From JAHEFX01 sp964614585 (GTDB taxonomy: Bacteria > Actinomycetota > Acidimicrobiia > Spongiisociales > JAENVV01), in the NCBI GenBank assembly GCA_964614585.1, contig CAZTLW010000100.1:1-8803 (forward strand): a stretch of 8,803 nt of DNA. The letters run 5' to 3'. Below the pieces are notes generated by a model, which was given only the letters and a program-made list of their open reading frames with translations, was not told the origin of the DNA and made no database searches. Positions 1-5,886 of this stretch are shown piece after piece; within the stretch, counting starts at the first letter, position 1; each line of letters begins with the position of its first letter. The translations under genes and the position numbers were made by a program.

Positions 1-37
1 TCCCCCCTCCCACTCCGCTTCGCTCCGTGGGGCCCAT

Positions 38-65
38 CCCCCCTGGCGGGGGGATCTCCCAATGG
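38..65. repeat. GC hairpin repeat, copy 1
   Basis: Six C (38-43), loop TGGC and six G (48-53) form a hairpin, followed by ATCTCCCA and then ATGG. The 15-base core CGGGGGGATCTCCCA at 47-61 recurs exactly at 177-191, 130 bases downstream. The combination of hairpin plus conserved 3' flank resembles a small REP-like intergenic element. That it is dispersed in the genome is inference. Confidence 0.55.
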
Positions 66-166
66 TCAGACTGTCTGGGGTGGTGTCGGGCCTGTTGCGA
101 GCGGGATGGTCCGGGCGCTCGGAGGCGGATCGGCTCCCCCGAACCGACCGAAGGTCGGCGCACGTT

Positions 167-197
167 CCCCCCTTGACGGGGGGATCTCCCAGCATGG
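167..197. repeat. GC hairpin repeat, copy 2
   Basis: Six C (167-172), loop TTGAC and six G (178-183) are followed by ATCTCCCA and, after two bases, ATGG. It matches copy 1 in stem, flank and orientation but has a five-base loop and different surrounding sequence, so only the hairpin unit is repeated. Either strand could be the functional one. Confidence 0.55.
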
Positions 198-253
198 GGT
201 GTAGGGGGTGTCGCGCACACCGACCCGCCGAAGGGACTCGCCCCCCGTCGGCG

Positions 254-266
254 TAGGCTCGCGGGC
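254..266 (+). promoter_or_regulatory. Putative leaderless promoter (-10 TAGGCT) of the nfn-like operon
   Basis: TAGGCT at 254-259 fits the actinobacterial TANNNT -10 consensus and lies seven bases before the GTG start at 267, so transcription would begin at or next to the start codon. No Shine-Dalgarno sequence precedes that GTG. I see no convincing -35. The same hexamer and spacing occur before the amidohydrolase gene, and a close variant before the LapA-domain gene, which supports the call. Confidence 0.55.
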
Positions 267-1103
267 GTGGACGATCGTTTCACGATTCGGGAGTTGTCCA
301 CGGTCGCCGAGGACGTCGTCCGCTGCGTCGTGGACGCGCCCCGCGTCGCCCGCCATGCCCGACCGGGCCAGTTCGTGATCGTGCGGGTGACCGACGACGA
401 CGAACGCATCCCCCTCACCATCGCCGATCGGGACCCAGAGGCGGGCACCATCACCCTCGTCGTCCAGCTGGTCGGGGCCGCCACGAGACACCTCGGGGTG
501 CTCGGGGTCGGTGACCACCTCGCCGACGTGCTCGGGCCGCTCGGGCGCCCCACCGACATCGAGCGGTTCGGCCGGTGCGTGCTCGTCGCCGGCGGGGTGG
601 GGGCGGCGATCGTGCTGCCGGTGGCCCGAGCCCTCGCCGAAGCGGGCAACCACACCCACGCCATCGTCGGCGCCCGGACGGCCGACGCCCTCGTCCTGGT
701 GGACGACTTCCGCGAGATCTGCGACGAGGTCACCGTCATGACCGACGACGGCACCGCCGGCGGACACGGCTTCGTGACGGGGGCGCTGGCCGAGGTGCTG
801 GATCGGGACGGCGCCGACTTCGTCTTCACGGTCGGCCCGATCCCCATGATGGCGGCGGTCGCCGACCTCACCCGGCCGGCCGGCATCCCGACGGTGGCGA
901 GCCTCAACCCGATCATGGTCGATGGCACCGGGATGTGTGGCGGATGCCGGGTCCGGGTCGGCGACGAGACGAAGTTCGCCTGCGTCGATGGTCCCGAGTT
1001 CGACGCCCACCTCGTCGACTTCGACCTCCTGGCGACCCGCAACCTGGCCTACCGTCCCTTCGAGGAGTGCCGTCTGACCGAACTGGAGCCAGAACATGCC
1101 TGA
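267..1103 (+). CDS. nfnA: NfnA-like FAD/[2Fe-2S] ferredoxin-NADP+ reductase subunit alpha (sulfide dehydrogenase / PyrK-like family)
   Basis: This 278-residue flavoprotein is the likely small subunit of an NfnAB-type complex, passing electrons between NAD(H) and the partner flavoprotein in the cytoplasm. It has the ferredoxin-reductase fold. The N-terminal FAD-binding barrel carries PGQFVIVR (33-40) and RIPLTIAD (47-54). The nucleotide-binding half has GGVGAA (109-114) and TVGPIPMM (188-195). The C-terminal iron-sulfur loop, VDGTGMCGGC, has Asp219, Cys224 and Cys227, with Cys239 downstream. An Asp plus three Cys around the [2Fe-2S] cluster is known for NfnA, whereas PyrK uses four Cys, so this favours NfnA over PyrK. 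The GTG start fits both the family N-terminus and the TAGGCT box seven bases upstream. The next gene overlaps by eight bases and encodes the expected partner. A SudB-type sulfide dehydrogenase or polysulfide reductase role is possible, because these enzymes share the same architecture. Confidence 0.85.
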   Translation: MDDRFTIRELSTVAEDVVRCVVDAPRVARHARPGQFVIVRVTDDDERIPLTIADRDPEAGTITLVVQLVGAATRHLGVLGVGDHLADVLGPLGRPTDIERFGRCVLVAGGVGAAIVLPVARALAEAGNHTHAIVGARTADALVLVDDFREICDEVTVMTDDGTAGGHGFVTGALAEVLDRDGADFVFTVGPIPMMAAVADLTRPAGIPTVASLNPIMVDGTGMCGGCRVRVGDETKFACVDGPEFDAHLVDFDLLATRNLAYRPFEECRLTELEPEHA

Positions 1104-2553
1104 GCTCTCCAAGCGGGAGCGCATGGCGATGGAGCGCACCGCCATGCCGGCTCGCGATCCGCAGGAGCGGGCCCAGACGTTCGACGAGGTGAACCTCGGC
1201 TACACGACCGGGCTCGCCGTGCTCGAGGCGTCCCGGTGCCTCAACTGCCGCAATCCCACCTGCGTGGCGGGGTGTCCGGTGGGGGTGCGCATCGACGACT
1301 TCGTGGCTCGCGTCGCCGAGGGCGACCTCGAGGGCGCCGCCCGGGTCATCGCCGCCGACAACGCGTTGCCCGCCATCTGCGGCCGGGTCTGTCCGCAGGA
1401 GGCCCAGTGCGAGGGTGCCTGCGTCCTCGGCCGCAAGGAGCGGCCGATCGCCATCGGCCACCTCGAGCGCCACGTCGCCGACTGGGCGCTCGCCCACGAC
1501 GTCGATCCCGGTGGGGAGCGGGGGGCACCGACGGGCAAGCGGGTGGCGGTGGTCGGGTCCGGCCCAGCCGGCCTTGCCTGTGCCGGCGACCTCGCCCGGC
1601 TCGGCCACGACGTCACCGTGTTCGAGGCGCTCCACGAGCTCGGCGGGGTGCTCATCTACGGGATCCCCGAGTTCCGGCTGCCCAAGGACATCGTCGCCGC
1701 CGAGGTGGGCCGGCTCGCCGACCTCGGGGTGTCGTTCGAGACCGACGTGCTCATCGGACCCGGCACCTCGATCGAGGAACTGTTCCGGGACGAGGGCTAC
1801 GACGCCGTCTTCGTCGGCACCGGTGCCGGCCTACCCCGCTTCCCCGGCGTGCCGGGAGAGGACCTCATCGGCGTCTACTCGGCCAACGAGTTCCTGACCC
1901 GCGTGAACCTGATGCGGGCCTACGACCCCGAGGCAGCCACCCCCGTCTACGACCTCGAGGGCCGTCCGGTGGTCGTCATCGGCGGCGGGAACACCGCCAT
2001 GGACGCCGCCCGCACGGCACTGCGACTGGGCGGTGACCCGGTCACGATCCTCTACCGGCGCTCCGAGGCCGAGATGCCGGCTCGCCGGGAGGAGGTCGTC
2101 CATGCCCGCGAGGAGGGCGTGGCGTTCGAGTTCCTCGTGTCCCCGACCCGCTTCGACGGCGACGACGGCTGGTTGCGATCGGTCACCATCCAGCGGATGC
2201 GGCTCGGCGAGCCCGACGAGGCGGGACGGGCCCGCCCCGAGCCGATCGAGGGCGACCTCGCCGAGGTTCCCTGCGACGTGGCGATCATCGCCATCGGCAA
2301 CCAGCCCAACCCGATCCTGGCCCAGGCCACGCCCGACCTCGAGACGAGCCGGTGGGGGACCGTGGTCGTGGACGCCGAGACGGGGGAGACCTCCATCCCC
2401 GGCGTCTACGCCGGAGGCGACATCACCAGTGGTGGGGCGACGGTCATCCTCGCCCTGGCCGCCGGGCGGCGGGCGGCGGCGGCGATCGACGAGTACCTCG
2501 GTGGGGGACCGGGGGCCTCCGCCGACGAGGCCGTCGGGGAGCCGGGCGGCTAG
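1096..2553 (+). CDS. nfnB: NfnB-like NAD(P)H:ferredoxin oxidoreductase large subunit (GltD-like FAD/[4Fe-4S] flavoprotein)
   Basis: This 485-residue protein matches the glutamate-synthase small-chain-like family at its usual length. The N-terminal double-cluster domain has Cys48, 51, 56, 60 and Cys95, 99, 105, 109, enough for two [4Fe-4S] clusters; in characterised NfnB one cluster also uses a Glu ligand. FAD binding is shown by GSGPAGLACA (154-163) and GGDITSGGATV (440-450), and NADP(H) binding by GGGNTAMDAA (296-305). LGGVLIYGIPEFRLPK (182-197) is a family hallmark. The start overlaps the end of nfnA by eight bases, with GGAG at 1085-1088 seven bases upstream, so translation is probably coupled. 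No GltB large subunit is present, and pairing with an NfnA-like gene argues for Nfn rather than glutamate synthase. In NfnAB the complex couples NADPH oxidation to NAD+ and ferredoxin reduction, reversibly. True bifurcation here is inferred. The stop lies in the CTAG shared with the converging gene. Confidence 0.87.
   Translation: MPELSKRERMAMERTAMPARDPQERAQTFDEVNLGYTTGLAVLEASRCLNCRNPTCVAGCPVGVRIDDFVARVAEGDLEGAARVIAADNALPAICGRVCPQEAQCEGACVLGRKERPIAIGHLERHVADWALAHDVDPGGERGAPTGKRVAVVGSGPAGLACAGDLARLGHDVTVFEALHELGGVLIYGIPEFRLPKDIVAAEVGRLADLGVSFETDVLIGPGTSIEELFRDEGYDAVFVGTGAGLPRFPGVPGEDLIGVYSANEFLTRVNLMRAYDPEAATPVYDLEGRPVVVIGGGNTAMDAARTALRLGGDPVTILYRRSEAEMPARREEVVHAREEGVAFEFLVSPTRFDGDDGWLRSVTIQRMRLGEPDEAGRARPEPIEGDLAEVPCDVAIIAIGNQPNPILAQATPDLETSRWGTVVVDAETGETSIPGVYAGGDITSGGATVILALAAGRRAAAAIDEYLGGGPGASADEAVGEPGG
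2550..2553. other. Shared CTAG: stop codons of two convergent genes
   Basis: CTAG is its own reverse complement. The forward nfnB-like gene ends with TAG at 2551-2553, and the reverse FrnE-like gene ends with TAG read from 2552 down to 2550. The two genes therefore leave no intergenic space for a terminator, and each transcript must run into the antisense of the other. Confidence 0.9.
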
Positions 2554-3173
2554 CGGACCCGCTCGAACAGCAGGCCGAGGGTCTCGGGTGGAACCGCACC
2601 GGAGACCGCCACCCGACGCTCGGCGACGAACGTGGGCACCCCCCGAATGCCGAGGTCGGCCGCGTCGGCGACGTCGGCCGCCACGCCGTCGGCCCAGCGG
2701 TCGGCGAGGACGTCGTCGACCACCGTCGCCGCGTCAACCAGGCCGACGGTCGCGGCCACGTCGGTGAGGGTGGCCGGGTCCCCGATGTGCCGGCCCTGCT
2801 CGAAGTACGCCGAGAAGAGGGCGGCCACCATCTCGTCTGCGAGGTCCTGCTCGGCGGCGGCCGCGACCAGTTGGTGGGCCCGGCCGGTGTTGGTGGCGAT
2901 CTGGGATCCCGTGTCGAAGTCGATGCCCACGGTCGCGCCGATGTCGGTGACCCGGGCGGCTGCCGCTCGGTACGCGTCCTCGTCGCCGAACTTGTCGGCC
3001 AGGCGCTCGGCGGCGGGCACGCCCTCGTACCCGAGCGCCGGGTCGAGTTGGAACGCTCGCCAGCGGACGGCGACCGGGGTCTCGGTTGCGTCCAACGCGG
3101 AGGCGAGGTGCCTCGAGCCGATGAAGCACCACGGACAGGCCACGTCGGACCAGACCTCGAGGGTGATCGGCAT
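2550..3173 (-). CDS. DsbA-family FrnE-like thiol oxidoreductase
   Basis: This 207-residue protein has a thioredoxin fold with the helical DsbA insertion, in the FrnE / 2-hydroxychromene-2-carboxylate isomerase-like group. The N-terminus reads VWSDVACPWCFIGSRHL, with the redox motif CPWC at 13-16. WRAFQLDP (38-45) and NTGRAHQL (95-102) are family signatures. LFSAYFEQGRHIGD (119-132) is typical of FrnE. GVPTF (178-182) supplies the cis-proline opposite the active site, and SGAVPPETL follows. No signal peptide is present, so it is probably cytoplasmic, with disulfide oxidoreductase or isomerase activity on unknown substrates. I chose ATG at 3173; a GTG one codon upstream (3176) is equally possible. 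The start lies a few bases after the stop of the PGPGW gene (3180), so it probably depends on readthrough or coupling in the same operon. A glutathione-dependent isomerase role is less likely because CPWC is intact. Confidence 0.88.
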   Translation of the reverse strand: MPITLEVWSDVACPWCFIGSRHLASALDATETPVAVRWRAFQLDPALGYEGVPAAERLADKFGDEDAYRAAAARVTDIGATVGIDFDTGSQIATNTGRAHQLVAAAAEQDLADEMVAALFSAYFEQGRHIGDPATLTDVAATVGLVDAATVVDDVLADRWADGVAADVADAADLGIRGVPTFVAERRVAVSGAVPPETLGLLFERVR

Positions 3174-3179
3174 CACGTC

Positions 3180-3485
3180 TCAGCGCCGGCGACGACGCTC
3201 GAGCGGGTGCGGCTCGTCGGGGTGGTGGGCCTCCTCGGGGTGGGGCCCGTACTCGCCGATCCACGTCCGGTATCGGCGGAGGATGCGCAGGTGGATCGGT
3301 CGGAGGCCCGGCACCACCGGGGCCATGATCCCGAGGCCCGGCACGATGAGCGCCCAGCCGGGCAGGACCGGGAGGGCGAGCCCGGCAACCCCGACCAGGG
3401 TCAGCCCGCCGCCGGCCACCAGCCGTCCCGTGTTCCCGAACGGAAACGGTTGTGGCTCGGGGAGGAAGTGCTCGCTCTCCGACAT
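3180..3485 (-). CDS. Small PGPGW-family transmembrane protein
   Basis: This 101-residue membrane protein has a short hydrophilic N-terminus (1-20), a hydrophobic stretch at about 21-44, and LPVLPGWALIVPGLGIMA at about 38-55. The proline/glycine turn and the following hydrophobic helix resemble the PGPGW putative transmembrane family, whose function is unknown. The tail (about 64-101) is basic and His/Pro-rich, ending in five arginines, so it is probably cytoplasmic. I chose ATG at 3485. An in-frame ATG at 3515 would add ten residues, but AGGA about seven bases before the 3485 codon supports the shorter form. It sits 59 bases after the amidohydrolase stop and directly before the FrnE-like gene, so the three are probably co-transcribed. 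The family call rests on one motif. Confidence 0.75.
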   Translation of the reverse strand: MSESEHFLPEPQPFPFGNTGRLVAGGGLTLVGVAGLALPVLPGWALIVPGLGIMAPVVPGLRPIHLRILRRYRTWIGEYGPHPEEAHHPDEPHPLERRRRR

Positions 3486-3544
3486 GGCGCCATCCTGCCA
3501 GACCGCGGCCTGCATGGGGATGGGGTATGTCCCCGATCCGTCCC

Positions 3545-4417
3545 CTAGATCCCGAAGAGTCGTCGGGCGTTGCCGAGGAGGATCTTCGAGCGGGCCGGCT
3601 CGGGGATCTCGAGGCGGTCGAAGTCCGCCATCCATCGGTCGGGCGTGATGAGCGGGAAGTCCGAGCCGAACAACACCTGGTCCTGGAGCAGGGTCGACGC
3701 GTACCGCACCAGCTGGGGTGGGAAGTACTTGGGCGACCAGCCCGACAGGTCGATGTGCACCTGCGGCTTGTGCATCGCCACCGACAGCGCCTCGTCCTGC
3801 CAGGGGAACGACGGGTGGGCGAGGATGATGGCCAGGTCGGGGAAGTCGACGGCGACGTCGTCGACGAGCATCGGGTTCGAGAGCGACAGTCGGATCCCGC
3901 CACCCCCGGGCAGGCCGGCGCCGATACCGGTGTGCCCGGTGTGGAACAGGGCGATGGCGCCCAACTCCTCGATCGCCTCGTACAGCGGGTAGGCGAGGCG
4001 GTCGTTGGGGGCGAACCGCTGCATCGACGGATGGAACTTGAAGCCGCGCACGCCGTGCTCGGTCACGAGGCGCCGGGCCTCGGCCACCCCGGCCGCCCCC
4101 CGGTGCGGATCGATCGACGCGAAGGGGATGAGCACGTCGGGGTGCTCGGCGGCGGCGGCGGCGATCTCGGCGTTCGGCACGGCCGGGTGGTCGAAGGCCA
4201 GTTCGGCGTCGACCGAGAACACGACCGCCATCATCCGTCGCTCCCGGTAGTGCTCGGCGATGGCGGCGGCATCCATGAGGGGCGGATCCCCCTTGAAGTA
4301 GGCGTTGACGGCCTCGCGCAGGTCGGCCGGCAGGTCGTCGCGACCGTCGGCGTCGAGCTCGGCGTGCACGTGGACGTCGATGGCCACCAGGTCGTCGGGG
4401 GCGAGGGGCGTCGTCAT
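3545..4417 (-). CDS. Amidohydrolase-2 family (ACMSD / gamma-resorcylate decarboxylase-like) metal-dependent hydrolase
   Basis: This 290-residue TIM-barrel enzyme belongs to the amidohydrolase-related family of hydrolases and non-oxidative decarboxylases. Metal and catalytic residues follow the family order: IDVHVH (His16, His18) after strand 1, FKFHPSM (His129), ALFHTG (His159), LAHPSFPW (His201) and FGSDFPLI (Asp253). NARRLFGI closes the protein as in many relatives, and length is normal. No signal peptide is visible, so it should be cytoplasmic. The substrate cannot be read from sequence: family members act on carboxylated aromatics, lactones and related small molecules. It is the first gene of a reverse-strand cluster with the PGPGW and FrnE-like genes and is divergent from the pirin gene. 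The ATG at 4417 is preceded at seven bases by TAGGCT, suggesting a leaderless message. Confidence 0.88.
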   Translation of the reverse strand: MTTPLAPDDLVAIDVHVHAELDADGRDDLPADLREAVNAYFKGDPPLMDAAAIAEHYRERRMMAVVFSVDAELAFDHPAVPNAEIAAAAAEHPDVLIPFASIDPHRGAAGVAEARRLVTEHGVRGFKFHPSMQRFAPNDRLAYPLYEAIEELGAIALFHTGHTGIGAGLPGGGGIRLSLSNPMLVDDVAVDFPDLAIILAHPSFPWQDEALSVAMHKPQVHIDLSGWSPKYFPPQLVRYASTLLQDQVLFGSDFPLITPDRWMADFDRLEIPEPARSKILLGNARRLFGI

Positions 4418-4430
4418 CGCGCCGAGCCTA
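4418..4430 (-). promoter_or_regulatory. Putative leaderless promoter (-10 TAGGCT) of the amidohydrolase cluster
   Basis: On the reverse strand TAGGCT (4430 down to 4425) is followed by seven bases and then the ATG at 4417. The hexamer and spacing are identical to those before the nfn-like operon. No Shine-Dalgarno is seen. CTGTCG, 17 bases further upstream (4453-4448), is only a poor -35 candidate. Confidence 0.6.
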
Positions 4431-4456
4431 TGGGGAATGCCGGGGCGCGACAGATC

Positions 4457-4471
4457 GTTGCACTATGCAAC
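4457..4471. promoter_or_regulatory. Operator-like perfect inverted repeat between divergent genes
   Basis: GTTGCA-CTA-TGCAAC is a perfect 6-3-6 inverted repeat in the 84-bp gap between the amidohydrolase and pirin starts. It is the most AT-rich patch in a very GC-rich gap. It ends immediately before the candidate pirin -10 box, filling the -35/-10 spacer, and lies just upstream of the amidohydrolase promoter region. Short TTGCA/TGCAA dyads are typical of dimeric winged-helix repressors such as MarR-type proteins. No regulator gene is in the window, so the binder is unknown. Confidence 0.6.
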
Positions 4472-4494
4472 TACACTGCTCCGGGTCGAAAGGA
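4472..4494 (+). promoter_or_regulatory. Putative pirin -10 box and strong Shine-Dalgarno
   Basis: TACACT (4472-4477) fits TANNNT and would place the start of transcription near 4484. GAAAGGA (4488-4494) is a good Shine-Dalgarno seven bases before the ATG at 4502. Unlike the other promoters here, this one gives a short 5' leader. The -35 is weak (GACAGA at 4449-4454, 17-base spacer). Confidence 0.5.
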
Positions 4495-4501
4495 CCACCC
4501 G

Positions 4502-5467
4502 ATGCCTGCCGTGACCGTCGACAACCTGCTCACCCTGCCCCGGGTCGCCGAGCCGACCCCCGACCGGGTCACCCGTCCGATCACCTCGGTCACCACGGCC
4601 CCCCAGGGCTACGAGGGGGAGGGCTTCCCGGTGCGCCGGGCCTTCGCCGGGGTCCCGCTCGCCGAGCTCGACCCCTTCGTCCATCTCGACCAGATGGGCG
4701 AGGTGCACTACGCCCCCGGTGAGCCGAAGGGCACGCCGTGGCATCCCCATCGGGGCTTCGAGACCGTCACCTACATGATCGACGGCGTCATGGAGCACCA
4801 GGACTCCCACGGTGGCGGTGGCGTCATCACCAACGGCGACACCCAGTGGATGACCGCCGGTTCCGGCATCCTCCACATCGAGACCCCGCCCGAGTGGCTC
4901 GTCCAGGCCGGGGGCCTCTTCCATGGGTTCCAGCTCTGGGTCAACCTGCCCGCCGCCGACAAGTGGATGGACCCCGCCTACCAGGACCTCCAGGCCGACG
5001 ACGTGACCCTGCTCACGTCCCAGGACGGAGCCTCCTTGCTGCGCCTCATCGCCGGCGAGGTCGACGGCCACATGGGCCCGGGCTCCACCCACACGCCGAT
5101 CACCATGATCCACGCCACCCTCCACCCCGGGGCCCGCGTGCGGCTGCCGTGGCCGACCCGTTTCAACGCCCTTGCCTACGTGCTGAACGGCCGGGGCCGG
5201 TTCGGGTCGGATCGGCGACCGGTCGGCGAGGGCCAGCTGGCGGTGTTCGGTGCCGGCGACGTCGTGGAGCTCGCCGCCGAGGACCACCAGGACGGGCGCA
5301 GCCCCGACCTCGACGTGCTGGTGATCGGCGGGCTGCCGATCCGCGAGCAGGTCGCCTGGGCCGGGCCCTTCGTCATGAACTCGAAGGCCGAGCTCGCCCA
5401 GGCCTACGAGGACTTCCAGCGCGGCTCGTTTGGTCGAATCCCGACCCACCCCCACGGTCACGGCTGA
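4502..5467 (+). CDS. Pirin family bicupin protein
   Basis: This 321-residue protein has two cupin halves. The N-terminal pirin cupin has HPHRGFETVTYMIDG (81-95), then GGGGVITNGDTQWMTAGSGILHIE (104-127 region). His81, His83, His125 and Glu127 match the metal ligands of human pirin and bacterial YhhW. LFHGFQLWVNLP (139-150) follows. The C-terminal half has HATLHPGARVRLPWP (204-218) and the conserved ending GGLPIREQVAWAGPFVMN (276-293). The extreme C-terminus is His-rich. Pirins bind Fe(II) or another divalent metal; some are quercetin 2,3-dioxygenases and others are regulatory partners, so the role here is uncertain. It is cytoplasmic, with no signal peptide. The ATG at 4502 is fixed by the Shine-Dalgarno at 4488-4494; the reading frame is open much further upstream, but only through the antisense of the amidohydrolase. 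It is divergent from that gene and shares an operator-like palindrome with it. Confidence 0.93.
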   Translation: MPAVTVDNLLTLPRVAEPTPDRVTRPITSVTTAPQGYEGEGFPVRRAFAGVPLAELDPFVHLDQMGEVHYAPGEPKGTPWHPHRGFETVTYMIDGVMEHQDSHGGGGVITNGDTQWMTAGSGILHIETPPEWLVQAGGLFHGFQLWVNLPAADKWMDPAYQDLQADDVTLLTSQDGASLLRLIAGEVDGHMGPGSTHTPITMIHATLHPGARVRLPWPTRFNALAYVLNGRGRFGSDRRPVGEGQLAVFGAGDVVELAAEDHQDGRSPDLDVLVIGGLPIREQVAWAGPFVMNSKAELAQAYEDFQRGSFGRIPTHPHGHG

Positions 5468-5500
5468 GCGACCCGTTCCCGGCCGACGAGGACGAGTCGG

Positions 5501-5514
5501 TAGCCTCGGGACCC
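5501..5514 (+). promoter_or_regulatory. Putative leaderless promoter (-10 TAGCCT) of the LapA-domain gene
   Basis: TAGCCT (5501-5506) fits TANNNT and ends eight bases before the ATG at 5515, a one-base variant of the TAGGCT boxes elsewhere in the window. No Shine-Dalgarno is visible. A weak dyad, CCGAC at 5483-5487 and GTCGG at 5496-5500, lies just upstream in the 47-base gap after the pirin stop. Confidence 0.5.
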
Positions 5515-5886
5515 ATGAGCACTCCCGACCAGGCCAAGCGAGCCGGGCGGGGACCGGGTTTCGCCCTGGCCCTCGTCGCCTTCGTCCTCGTGACGGTGGC
5601 GATCATCGCCCTCGTCTTCCAGAACCAGGACCCGGTGCCGCTCCGATGGCTGTGGATCGAGACGGAGGTGCCGCTGTTCGTCGTCGTGTTGGTCGCCGGG
5701 CTCGTGGCGGTCCTCCTCGACGAGCTCGTCGGCTTCATCTGGCGGGTCCGCCGTCGACGGCGACTGACGGAGAAGGCCGAGTTGGCGAAGCTCCGGTCGG
5801 AGGCGGCCGGCGCCGCCGCGACCGGTGGTGTCGTCGAGGGCGGCGACGCCGACTCGTTCGGGTCGGTCGACTCCGACGAGGGCTAG
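5515..5886 (+). CDS. LapA-domain (DUF1049-like) small membrane protein
   Basis: This 123-residue inner-membrane protein has a charged N-terminus (1-14), a first membrane helix at about 16-35, the hallmark FQNQDPVPLRWLW (35-47), and a second helix at about 52-76. An arginine-rich stop-transfer segment (RVRRRRR, 77-83) and a short charged, possibly helical segment (84-97) follow. The last 25 residues are acidic and Gly/Asp/Ser-rich, so probably disordered. The FQN..PV.L turn between two helices defines the LapA/DUF1049 family; in Escherichia coli LapA takes part in controlling lipopolysaccharide assembly. Actinobacterial relatives lack that context, so the function is unknown here. It starts 47 bases after the pirin stop with its own promoter-like box and ends on the CTAG shared with the converging lamin-tail gene. 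Confidence 0.85.
   Translation: MSTPDQAKRAGRGPGFALALVAFVLVTVAIIALVFQNQDPVPLRWLWIETEVPLFVVVLVAGLVAVLLDELVGFIWRVRRRRRLTEKAELAKLRSEAAGAAATGGVVEGGDADSFGSVDSDEG
5883..5886. other. Second shared CTAG: stop codons of two convergent genes
   Basis: The forward LapA-domain gene stops with TAG at 5884-5886, and the reverse lamin-tail gene stops with TAG read from 5885 down to 5883. The arrangement is identical to that at 2550-2553, again with no room for an intergenic terminator. Confidence 0.9.

Larger units (their letters stand above)
1..253. other. Non-coding, hairpin-rich leader region upstream of the nfn-like operon
   Basis: I see no credible gene here; the short open frames have no family resemblance and arise from high GC. 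The stretch is unusually rich in self-complementary DNA. CCCAC at 9-13 can pair with GTGGG at 27-31. Two C6/G6 hairpins lie at 38-53 and 167-183 (listed separately). CAGAC-T-GTCTG is at 67-77, CCGACC-GAA-GGTCGG at 144-158 and GGTGT-CGCGC-ACACC at 207-221. None is followed by a clear T tract, so I cannot call a canonical intrinsic terminator. Some may still end transcription of a gene left of the window or act as an intergenic repeat. Confidence 0.6.

Noticed and set aside
1..253. Possible riboswitch or small RNA in the left non-coding region
   Set aside because: Several hairpins are present, but I recognise no conserved aptamer core, and the leaderless promoter at 254-259 starts transcription after them, so they would not be in the nfn-like message.
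66..1145. A 359-codon open frame on the reverse strand opposite nfnA
   Set aside because: It is antisense to a clearly conserved gene, has low-complexity Gly/Asp/Arg/His composition and no recognisable domain. Long antisense frames are expected at this GC content.
3452..4501. A much longer upstream extension of the pirin frame
   Set aside because: The extra 350 residues are antisense to the amidohydrolase and PGPGW genes and show no family similarity. The Shine-Dalgarno at 4488-4494 and the family N-terminus support ATG 4502.
5483..5500. CCGAC/GTCGG dyad after the pirin stop as a terminator
   Set aside because: The stem is only five base pairs with an eight-base loop and no T tract, and it sits where the next promoter should be; too weak to call.
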